Source: Opitutaceae bacterium UBA4094 (GTDB taxonomy: Bacteria > Verrucomicrobiota > Verrucomicrobiia > Opitutales > Opitutaceae). Taken from it: a DNA stretch of 11,314 bases. Within the stretch, counting starts at the first letter, position 1, and every line of letters begins with the position of its first letter. The translations under genes were made by a program, and so were the position numbers. Positions 1-7,201 of the stretch are shown piece by piece. The stretch spans positions 5,396-16,709 of the forward strand of contig DFYA01000116.1 in the NCBI GenBank assembly GCA_002382525.1, read 5' to 3'. The notes under the pieces are model-generated. The model had not been told where the DNA came from. It ran no database searches and saw only the letters and a list, made by a program, of their open reading frames with translations.

Positions 1-687
1 GAGTTCAACCCCATGCTCGGCTTCCGCGGCTGCCGTCTCGGCATCAAGTTCCCGGAGATCACCCGCATGCAGGCCCGCGCCGTTCTCGAAGCGGCCGCCG
101 ATGCGAACAAGGCCGGCCTCAAGGCCAAGCCCGAAATCATGATCCCGCTCGTCGGCTTCAAGAAGGAACTCGATCTCCAGGTCGCCATCGTCCATGAGGT
201 CGCCGCCTTGGTTCAGAAGGAGAAGAAGGTGAAGATCGCCTACTCCGTCGGCACCATGATCGAGATCCCGCGCGGTGCCCTCACCGCCGACGAAATCGCG
301 CAGACCGCCGAGTTCTTCAGTTTCGGCACGAACGACCTCACGCAGACCTGCTTGGGTATGTCCCGTGACGACTCCGGCTCCTTCTTGGGCGCCTACACCG
401 AAAACGAGATCGTGAAGAAGAACCCCTTCGCCTCGATCGACCAGACCGGTGTCGGCCAGCTCGTGAAGATCGCTGCGGAGAAGGGCAACCAGACCCGCCC
501 CGGCATCAAGCTCGGCATCTGCGGCGAACACGGCGGCGACCCGGATTCCGTCAAGTTCTGCCATAAGGTGGGCCTGACGTATGTCTCCTGCTCGCCTTTC
601 CGCGTGCCCGTCGCCCGCCTCGCCGCCGCTCAGGCCGCCATCGAGGAAAAGCGCGCCGCCGCCAAGGCCCCCGCCAAGAAGAAGTAA
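1..687 (+). CDS. ppdK: Pyruvate phosphate dikinase, C-terminal part (5' end outside window)
   Basis: This is the last 228 codons of pyruvate phosphate dikinase, a cytosolic enzyme interconverting pyruvate, ATP and phosphate with PEP, AMP and pyrophosphate. The reading frame is open from base 1 (E-F-N-P-M-L-G-F-R-G-C-R), so the ATG at 13 is internal. What remains is the PEP/pyruvate-binding TIM barrel. In local codon numbers it has GTMIEIPR at 84-91 with the metal ligand Glu88, FGTNDLTQ at 108-115 with metal ligand Asp112, and GICGEHGG at 172-179 with the catalytic Cys174. The spacing Glu88-Asp112-Cys174 equals that of Glu745-Asp769-Cys831 as recalled for the Clostridium symbiosum enzyme. The nucleotide-binding and phosphohistidine domains lie upstream and cannot be judged. 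The family usually ends soon after 'RVPVARLAAAQA'; here a Lys/Ala-rich tail of about 14 residues ending in KKK follows. Identification is secure. Confidence 0.96.
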   Translation, partial: EFNPMLGFRGCRLGIKFPEITRMQARAVLEAAADANKAGLKAKPEIMIPLVGFKKELDLQVAIVHEVAALVQKEKKVKIAYSVGTMIEIPRGALTADEIAQTAEFFSFGTNDLTQTCLGMSRDDSGSFLGAYTENEIVKKNPFASIDQTGVGQLVKIAAEKGNQTRPGIKLGICGEHGGDPDSVKFCHKVGLTYVSCSPFRVPVARLAAAQAAIEEKRAAAKAPAKKK

Positions 688-734
688 CTCTTCCTAGAGG
701 AATAACGACAACGTCGTCTCCTCTCCTCACCTCG

Positions 735-766
735 AAGCCCCGCACCTCGGCGTGCGGGGCTTTTTC
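735..766 (+). terminator. Rho-independent terminator of ppdK
   Basis: A perfect 11-bp stem (735-745 AAGCCCCGCAC pairing with 752-762) closes a 6-base loop and runs into a T-run at 761-765. It lies 47 bases after the ppdK stop. The GC-rich stem, short loop and T-tract make a classic intrinsic terminator, separating ppdK from the next gene. Confidence 0.93.
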
Positions 767-808
767 GTGCCCCCATCCGAGATCTACGAGCGGGAAAGCG
801 CCCGTTAG

Positions 809-838
809 ATCACTGCAATTCTGCAGATTGATAGTGAT
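809..838. promoter_or_regulatory. 30-base dyad, possible operator upstream of the giant exported-protein gene
   Basis: The segment is symmetric about its centre. ATCACT (809-814) and AGTGAT (833-838) form the outer arms, CTGCAG (821-826) the exact centre, and inner positions A/T at 818, 820, 827 and 829 also match. In all, 22 of 30 positions agree with the reverse complement, against about 7-8 expected by chance. It lies 78 bases upstream of the GTG at 917 and after the ppdK terminator, where an operator or activator site would be expected. Spacing of symmetric blocks suits a dimeric helix-turn-helix protein rather than an RNA hairpin. No convincing -35/-10 pair was recognised nearby. The regulator is unknown. 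Confidence 0.35.
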
Positions 839-916
839 ATTCGAAACCAAAACCGATTTAACCCGCGATGTCCGCCCGCACATCTGCCAGCCCCGTTTCC
901 ATCTTCTTTTGACCCA

Positions 917-3900
917 GTGAACTCACTTCGTTTTACCCGCCTCCTTGCTTTGGCAATTTTCGCGCTGCTTTTCACCACCGGTGCCCAAGCGGCCGTGTCC
1001 AGCGGTGAAGCCGAAGTCGGCACCTTGTCCGCCACCTCGACCTTTTCGCTCGCCCAATCCTCGGTGCGCATCGCGCTGGCGCCCTCTTTTAACCAGCTCC
1101 CGGTTCGTATCGCAATTACACCCGCCCAATCCGGCTTCAACTTTGCTGCACTCACCACCCAATCCGACTCCTCGTGGGTCGCTCCGGCGGTAGACGCGTC
1201 CACCGGCGAAATCGTTCTTACGTTTTCTACGACCGCTCTCCTCAACTCGTCATATACTGCAACGATCACGCTGACCCACGGCGGTCATACCGAAACCCTT
1301 TCCGTGGTCGCTGGCGTCAGCCCGCTCAACATTGTTTCGCTGCTCGACGATCCCACGCGGTCCCGCATGTATGCGCTGCACCAGAATGGCTCCGGTCCCG
1401 GCAGCCTCCTAATTTTCGACCCGCTCACGGCGCTTCCTCTTGGCAGCCTCTCGCTCGGCGATCGCCCTGCCGATATGGCGATCAAGCACGACGGAACTGA
1501 GCTCGTTGTCCTCTGTGCCGCGGGCAAGCAGATCTGGGCGATCGACTTGCAAACGCTTTCTCTGCGCGAAGTGCTCTCGCTAACATTTGGCGAGTGGGGC
1601 ACAGGCACCCCTTCGGGCCACATCGCCTACGGCCCGGGTAACATCATCTATTACGTAGATGGCACTTGGGCTCCGACACTCCGCGCGTTCAACCGGAGCA
1701 CCAAACAAGTCATCCAGACCGTCCTCACCGCCGGCGGCTCCGACTTCGGTTTTGGCGACATCGCCGTCACTCCCGACAAGACCGCTTTGTATGCGTGGGC
1801 CCAATACGGCTGGAGCGCGGGCAACGCCGGCTCCTACGTCGCGCGCCACCCCATCAATCCCGATGGCACACTCGGTGCAGGCCAGAGAAACAATGCCTCC
1901 TATCCCAATTTTTTACGCGACCCTCTTGAGACCCCCACGTTGATCAGCGCGGATGGCGACACCGTTATCGCGAAGACCCTCGTGGTGGATCCCGCCTCGA
2001 TCACCACCACCTTGCGCACGTTTGCCACGCCCGTTTACGCAATGAGCCCGGGAGCGGAAATCGTCTCTACGGCCACCGCCATCCACGAACTCTCAACAGG
2101 CAACCAGCTCTTCACCCTTCCCGTGTCAACAAAGGTGCAAGCGATGACGTCAGACTACGCGCGACTGGTATACTTCAACTCCACCAACCGCTCGCTGGGC
2201 ACCGTCAACCTCATCCAAACCATCGGCGCGGAGATCCTCGGGCGAACCTTGTCCCCGGCCGACGGAGCGATCGTCCTGCCTCCCACGTCCCTCTCTTGGT
2301 CTCCCCTGCCAGGGATTGACCGGTATCACGTCTACCTCGGCACCAGCTCCGCCTCCGTCGCCTCGGCGACGCCTGCCTCCGGCGAGTATCTCGGCGAAAT
2401 CACCTCCACCACCTTCACCCTCCCCCACTCGCTTCAGCCCGGAACGACCTACTATTGGCGCGCGGATGCCGTTGCACCTTCTGAAACGACCGCAGGAGCC
2501 ATTCATACCTTCCAAGTTTCCTCCCTATCGTCGAGCGTCGCGAAGATAACCGGTGCGACGGTTCGCGGACACGCGGACTACCTGCTGCCCACCACGCTGA
2601 ATTCCGTCACCCCCGGCCAGACATGGACCGCCACTTCTCCCGACTCCTGGGTCGGCTTCGTTGAAAACACGGGCACCACGCCGGCCACGCTTCAAGTGCG
2701 ACTCGATGCGTCCAATCTCGTCCCAGGCCTCCATCGCTCCACAGTCCAACTCACCGGCACCGGCGGCACGGTGACAATCCCCGTTGAACTCCAAGTAGAC
2801 CCCCTCGCTCTGACCGTCATCAAAAACCGTCCGGGCACAACCAAGGTCTACGCGATCAGCGAAGACACGTCGGCCACCGGATCTCCCCGCGCCTACCTCC
2901 TCGAGCTAGACTCGCTCTTCAAGTCCATCACCCGCGTTACCCGCGCCGGCACCGGCGTTACGGACATCGCCGTCCATGAAGCCGACGGACGTGTCTACGT
3001 GACCAATTGGCAGCTCGGCTCCCTCCTCGCCATCAACCTCGGCACATTTTCCTTGGAGCGCACGTATGCCATGACCGTTCCCGGCAGCTATCGCGACGCC
3101 TATCGCATTTCCGCCGGTCGCGCCGGGCGCCTGATCTACGAGCCCCAAGACCAATGGGTCTATATCGGCATCTTCAACACCGAGACGGGCGCCACCCTGA
3201 GCACCTCGTTCGAACGCGAAGGTGGCGGCATTCACGATCCGAGCGGTCGCTACTACTATCATGGTGATAACAATTCCTCGGGCGCTCAGATCCATAAACT
3301 GGATACCGTTGGCGACGTCTTCCTCAAGACCACTTCGAACCCCACCAAGGGCATCGGTTACTATGGTTCTCGCACGGTCGTGATGTCCGAAGATGGCCGC
3401 CGGATATTCTACAACGGCCTTGTTTACGACCCCAACCTGACGACCGAATGCAACTTGGGAGCGATAATCTACAGCACCAGCGCCGACGGGCGTTTCGCCT
3501 TTGGTCAAAACACGATCTTCGACGTTGTCACCCAGCAGGCGGTCCTCGCCATGCCCGCCGCCACCACCGTCAGCGCCTACAACGCCGCGACCGGTCGCCT
3601 TGTTCTTCAAAATGGCGCCGGCGTGGAGTTCTTCAGCCTGGCTCAGGCAGGCCTTATTGGCACGGGCCTCAGCCCCGGTAAAAACGCGATCATCCACGCG
3701 CCCGAACTTCTCGCGTGGAACGGCATGCCTGCCGCCACCGGCTATCGCGTTTACCTCGGCACCTCCCTCGCCGCCGTCACCGCAGCCGGATTGGACTCGC
3801 CCGAATTCCTCGGCACGTTCACCGCGACGAACATCCCGCTCAACGACATCCTCGCTGCCGGTCACACCTATTACTGGCGGGTTGACTACGTGATCGGCGA

Positions 3901-6900
3901 CCAGGTTGCCGCCGGGGAACTCCAGTCGTTCACCGTCGTCAACGTCGCACCGGCGCAAACCGATTTTGCATTGGGAACCGTGCAAGGGGACGTCAGCTAT
4001 CCCATCGACATCGCTCTTTCCTCCGCGGTCGATGGCACGGCTTGGACCGCCTCCCCGTCCGTTCCTTGGCTTCAGTTGCAAGCGACCTCGGGAACCATTC
4101 CGGCGACACTCCGGGTCGCTGTCGATGTGCCCCAACTGCAAGCCGGCCCCAATGCCGGCATCATCACCGTCACCAGCGGCGGCGTCTCCAGCTCGATCAA
4201 CATCTCGATGCATCTGGATCCGATGACCCTCAAGGCTCTTCAATCCGATCCAGGGTCGTCCAAGGTCTACGCCATCAGCGAAGCTCCGGTCACCGCCGGC
4301 GCTTCCCGCGCCTATCTCTTGGAAATCGATACCGCGACCGAGTCGATCACGCGTGTCGTCCGCGTCGGCACGGGCGCGACCGACCTCGCGCTTCATGCCG
4401 GCGACAACCGTATCTATGTCCCCAATTGGTTAATCGGCTCGTTGTATGCCGTCGGCTTGGACGACTTCACCGTGGACCGCATCTATACCGTTCCCGGTTT
4501 CGCCGGCACCGGTTATAGCAACAAGGATGTCTACTTGGTCTCCGCCGGCGGTCCCGGGCGTCTGATCGTAGAAGCAGAAGATCAATGGATCAACGTGTCC
4601 ATCTTTGACACCCAGACGGGCAAGGTCCTCGCCTCCGTCGGCGCGCGCGAAGGCGGCGGCGCCCACGATCCGTCCGGTCGCTACTACTTCCATGGCGACA
4701 ACAACAGCTCCGGCGCCGAAATCCATAAGTTCGATACGCTCGGCGACCAATTCCTGACACTCGCCCACCGACGCGTCAGCACCGCCAGCTACTACGGTTC
4801 CCGTGTTGTCCTCGTCTCCGAAGATGGCTCGCGCGTTTTTTGGAACGGCTCCGTCTTCGACGCCGCCCTCGTCGAACAATGGGCCTTCGCAAAAGAGGTC
4901 TACAGCATCACGCCCAACGGTCGCTATGCCTTCGGTGAAACCAGCATCTACGACACCGTGGCCCAACAGCTCGCCTTCGGCATGCCGGTCGGCACCCGAG
5001 TGAGCGCCTACAACGGCACCAGTGGAAAACTCGTTGTGCAGACTCCGCAAGGCCTCGGCTACTTCCCGCTCAATGCCGGCCAGCCCCTCCCCGCACCGGT
5101 GCTCTCTTCCGGCGCGATCACCACGACCTCCGCTGTCCTCGCGTGGAACGAGAAATCCCTCGAAACCGCTTTCACGCTTCAACGCCGCGTTTCGGGCACG
5201 ACCGCTTGGACCGATGTCTCCAGCACCCTGCCCCAAAACAGCACGACTCACACGGTCACCGGTCTCGCCTCAAACACCACCTACGAATTCCGGATCAAGG
5301 CCACCGCCACCTCCGTAAGTTCGCCATGGAGCAATACCGTGACCGTGATCACGCCGACGGCTCCCTTGCCCATCCCAACGGCGCTGAACAGCAGTGCGAG
5401 CACCACCGACTCAGTCACGTTGAGCTGGACCCTCTCCGGCTCCGGGCATGACGCCATCGTTATTGAGCGCTCCTTGGATGGCATTTCTGGCTGGAGCCCG
5501 ACCGCTACCCTGCCCGCCGCAGCTCGCAGCTATACTGACGCGGGCCTCCAGCCGGGAACCACCTACTATTATCGGCTCGTTACCTCGAGCGGTGATCGCA
5601 CTTCCGGTTCCTCGACCGTGCTCGGCGTGACCACACCGAGCATCGTGCTCGCCACCGCTCCCACCATGGTCTCGGCCTCGCCATCCAGCGGCGACTCCAT
5701 CCGCATCAATTGGACCGCCCGACCCGCCGCTTCAGGCCACCGCATTGAACGACAGATCGACGGCCAAAACGAGTGGCATCAGATCGCTAATCTACCGTCA
5801 GACACCTCGTCATTTATCGATCCCAACCTCCAGCTGGGAGTGCGCTACTGGTATCGTCTACGAGCTTACAACGACCACTCGGTCTCAGACTATTCCTCAG
5901 TCGTGTCCGCCGTTGTCAGAGATTATGTGACCGTGCTCTCAGACACCTTCACGGGAGCTGCGGCCACCAACACATGGCAGTCGATCGCAGGAGCAAACGT
6001 CTTCAACGGAGGACCCGGCTTTAACAACTCCGACGTCCTCTGGTTCGGCCTTTCCGGCCCTCGTCACGCCGTGACCAATCCGGTTGATTTGCGCGGCGGC
6101 GGCCACCTCACCTTCAGTTTCCGCGCCGGCAACCGTTCGGTGGATGGTCCCTATTGGGATAACAGCGAACTAGGGGAAGCCGTTACTCTCGAATACTCCA
6201 TCGATGGAACGACGTGGGTGCCTCTCCAAACTTTGCTCACCCACTACCCTCACGCCAGCAGCTGGAGCACCCACACATTCGAGGTTCCCACCGCAGCCCG
6301 CACCATGAGCACCGCTTTCCGTTGGCGGCAAGGCGTTCACAGCGGAGCGAATTGGGACACTTGGGCGCTGGACAACGTTTTCCTAGAATCCGTGGCCGCT
6401 TCCCCGACGGCCCCCGAATTCATCTCCGCTTCGGCCATTGCCGACACACAGATCGCCATCTTCTGGTTCGGTGCCACCGGAGCGTCGACTTACGTGATCG
6501 AACGTTCGACAGACGGCGCCACGTGGACACCCCTCGCCATCAGCTCGAATGCGAGTCCCTACTACACCGACACCAGCTGCACACCATCTACGTGGTATGC
6601 CTACCGCATCAAAACAGTGAACATCATCGGCGAATCTGCTCCGTCCACGATTGCCTGGGCACGAACTTACCGCCCGATGGACTATTGGCGCCTGAGCAAC
6701 TACGGCTCACCCGAGGCGACCGGTGCGGCCGCTCCGCTTGAACGAGATTTCGATCAGGTCACGAATCTAGAAAAATTCGCCTACGGCTTGGTCGTGGGCG
6801 AGCGAGCCCGCTCCTACGCACCTGAGTCAGGCAGAATGGGCCTTCCGCGGATTTGGATGGAGAACAGCACCTACAAACTCCGCGCCGAGTTCCTGCGCCG

Positions 6901-7087
6901 TAAGCCCAACACAAACTCGGGTGTGCGCTATCAGGTCGAGTTCTCTGACGACATGATGACTTGGGCCCCCGGCGGTGTTATCATTGAACAAACCTCGATC
7001 GACAGCGTCTGGGAGCACGTTTGCTACGAAGACACCGAGGCGCCCAAGGAACGTCGCTTCGCACGGGTAAAGTTGATTCAAGACTAA
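917..7087 (+). CDS. Giant secreted modular protein: triplicated BACON-like/beta-propeller cassette, FN3 domains, reelin-like jelly roll
   Basis: This 2056-residue exported protein has no recognised catalytic domain. Residues 1-25 form a Sec signal peptide (Arg5/Arg8, hydrophobic core 9-19, AQA before the likely cut). Approximate domains: BACON/Ig-like 26-134; YVTN-like propeller 135-435; FN3-like 441-540; BACON-like 541-630; propeller 632-910; FN3-like 913-1010; BACON-like 1014-1102; propeller 1104-1390; FN3 at 1392-1484, 1485-1578 and 1579-1668; a reelin-like jelly roll 1673-1823 (EAVTLEYSIDGTTW, FRWRQG, WALDNVF); FN3 1829-1919; and a C-terminal domain 1921-2056 holding DFDQVTNLEKFAYGL, a degenerate form of a tail common in Verrucomicrobia. 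No PEP-CTERM or other anchor is seen. The start is GTG without a clear Shine-Dalgarno, chosen because the signal peptide begins there. It stands alone between hairpins. The inferred role is binding polysaccharide or protein at the surface or outside the cell; the substrate is unknown. Confidence 0.9.
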   Translation: MNSLRFTRLLALAIFALLFTTGAQAAVSSGEAEVGTLSATSTFSLAQSSVRIALAPSFNQLPVRIAITPAQSGFNFAALTTQSDSSWVAPAVDASTGEIVLTFSTTALLNSSYTATITLTHGGHTETLSVVAGVSPLNIVSLLDDPTRSRMYALHQNGSGPGSLLIFDPLTALPLGSLSLGDRPADMAIKHDGTELVVLCAAGKQIWAIDLQTLSLREVLSLTFGEWGTGTPSGHIAYGPGNIIYYVDGTWAPTLRAFNRSTKQVIQTVLTAGGSDFGFGDIAVTPDKTALYAWAQYGWSAGNAGSYVARHPINPDGTLGAGQRNNASYPNFLRDPLETPTLISADGDTVIAKTLVVDPASITTTLRTFATPVYAMSPGAEIVSTATAIHELSTGNQLFTLPVSTKVQAMTSDYARLVYFNSTNRSLGTVNLIQTIGAEILGRTLSPADGAIVLPPTSLSWSPLPGIDRYHVYLGTSSASVASATPASGEYLGEITSTTFTLPHSLQPGTTYYWRADAVAPSETTAGAIHTFQVSSLSSSVAKITGATVRGHADYLLPTTLNSVTPGQTWTATSPDSWVGFVENTGTTPATLQVRLDASNLVPGLHRSTVQLTGTGGTVTIPVELQVDPLALTVIKNRPGTTKVYAISEDTSATGSPRAYLLELDSLFKSITRVTRAGTGVTDIAVHEADGRVYVTNWQLGSLLAINLGTFSLERTYAMTVPGSYRDAYRISAGRAGRLIYEPQDQWVYIGIFNTETGATLSTSFEREGGGIHDPSGRYYYHGDNNSSGAQIHKLDTVGDVFLKTTSNPTKGIGYYGSRTVVMSEDGRRIFYNGLVYDPNLTTECNLGAIIYSTSADGRFAFGQNTIFDVVTQQAVLAMPAATTVSAYNAATGRLVLQNGAGVEFFSLAQAGLIGTGLSPGKNAIIHAPELLAWNGMPAATGYRVYLGTSLAAVTAAGLDSPEFLGTFTATNIPLNDILAAGHTYYWRVDYVIGDQVAAGELQSFTVVNVAPAQTDFALGTVQGDVSYPIDIALSSAVDGTAWTASPSVPWLQLQATSGTIPATLRVAVDVPQLQAGPNAGIITVTSGGVSSSINISMHLDPMTLKALQSDPGSSKVYAISEAPVTAGASRAYLLEIDTATESITRVVRVGTGATDLALHAGDNRIYVPNWLIGSLYAVGLDDFTVDRIYTVPGFAGTGYSNKDVYLVSAGGPGRLIVEAEDQWINVSIFDTQTGKVLASVGAREGGGAHDPSGRYYFHGDNNSSGAEIHKFDTLGDQFLTLAHRRVSTASYYGSRVVLVSEDGSRVFWNGSVFDAALVEQWAFAKEVYSITPNGRYAFGETSIYDTVAQQLAFGMPVGTRVSAYNGTSGKLVVQTPQGLGYFPLNAGQPLPAPVLSSGAITTTSAVLAWNEKSLETAFTLQRRVSGTTAWTDVSSTLPQNSTTHTVTGLASNTTYEFRIKATATSVSSPWSNTVTVITPTAPLPIPTALNSSASTTDSVTLSWTLSGSGHDAIVIERSLDGISGWSPTATLPAAARSYTDAGLQPGTTYYYRLVTSSGDRTSGSSTVLGVTTPSIVLATAPTMVSASPSSGDSIRINWTARPAASGHRIERQIDGQNEWHQIANLPSDTSSFIDPNLQLGVRYWYRLRAYNDHSVSDYSSVVSAVVRDYVTVLSDTFTGAAATNTWQSIAGANVFNGGPGFNNSDVLWFGLSGPRHAVTNPVDLRGGGHLTFSFRAGNRSVDGPYWDNSELGEAVTLEYSIDGTTWVPLQTLLTHYPHASSWSTHTFEVPTAARTMSTAFRWRQGVHSGANWDTWALDNVFLESVAASPTAPEFISASAIADTQIAIFWFGATGASTYVIERSTDGATWTPLAISSNASPYYTDTSCTPSTWYAYRIKTVNIIGESAPSTIAWARTYRPMDYWRLSNYGSPEATGAAAPLERDFDQVTNLEKFAYGLVVGERARSYAPESGRMGLPRIWMENSTYKLRAEFLRRKPNTNSGVRYQVEFSDDMMTWAPGGVIIEQTSIDSVWEHVCYEDTEAPKERRFARVKLIQD
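992..2536 (+). repeat. Cassette copy 1 in the giant protein (most divergent)
   Basis: Residues 26-540 hold a BACON/Ig-like domain, a propeller and an FN3-like domain in the same order as copy 2. The propeller starts with 'RSRMYALHQ' (150-158), matching 'TKVYAIS' of copy 2, and ends with the matching 'VSTKVQAM' strand. The FN3-like part has 'RYHVYLGTS' and 'TTYYWRAD'. It lacks the HDPSGRYY/HGDNNSSGA loop of copies 2 and 3. Confidence 0.75.
2537..3955 (+). repeat. Cassette copy 2 in the giant protein
   Basis: Residues 541-1013 comprise BACON-like (WTATSPDSWVGF), propeller and FN3-like (YRVYLGTS, TYYWRVD) parts. The propeller carries HDPSGRYY at 773-780 and HGDNNSSGA at 782-790. Equivalent positions in copy 3 are displaced by 473-477 residues. 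The likeness to copy 3 is visible in DNA too, for example at 3221-3300 against 4651-4731, with many differences at third codon positions. Confidence 0.85.
3956..5089 (+). repeat. Cassette copy 3 in the giant protein
   Basis: Residues 1014-1391 repeat the BACON-like domain (WTASPSVPWLQL) and the propeller, with KVYAISE at 1116-1122 and HDPSGRYY from 1250. The linked FN3-like 'YLGTS' domain is replaced by ordinary FN3 domains of another subtype. This suggests duplication of the BACON-propeller unit followed by domain shuffling. Confidence 0.85.
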
Positions 7088-7089
7088 CG

Positions 7090-7114
7090 CGCGAGGCTCA
7101 TTGCGAGCCTCGCG
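7090..7114 (+). terminator. Hairpin after the giant gene, possible terminator without a T-run
   Basis: A perfect 10-bp stem (CGCGAGGCTC at 7090-7099 with GAGCCTCGCG at 7105-7114) closes the 5-base loop ATTGC, two bases after the stop codon. GC content and position fit a transcript-end hairpin. The following bases, GCCCGCGC, are not a U-tract, so it may protect the 3' end or work poorly as an intrinsic terminator. The rest of the gap to recQ (7115-7201) shows nothing clear beyond the short palindrome CGATATCG. Confidence 0.55.
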
Positions 7115-7201
7115 GCCCGCGCTCTGCCCAGGGCTGCTCTGCGCATTCCTAGTTTAGGCCGATATCGACCACGACACTCCGCGCACAAACGAGACGCCAT
7201 T

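Noticed and set aside
703..729. Short hairpin ACGAC-AAC-GTCGT after the ppdK stop
   Set aside because: Only 5 bp without a T-tract; the terminator at 735-766 explains the region better.
828..860. TTGATA as a -35 box for the giant gene
   Set aside because: No acceptable -10 hexamer occurs 16-18 bases downstream.
868..912. 14-codon upstream frame ending four bases before the GTG at 917 (possible leader peptide)
   Set aside because: No ribosome-binding site, no regulatory codon run and no attenuator-like hairpins are seen, so coincidence is the simpler reading.
2906..4396. 496-codon open frame on the minus strand inside the giant gene
   Set aside because: Its product is rich in Gly, Arg, Asp and Ala with no recognisable domain, as expected for the antisense of a GC-rich repeat gene; the plus frame has clear domains and a signal peptide.
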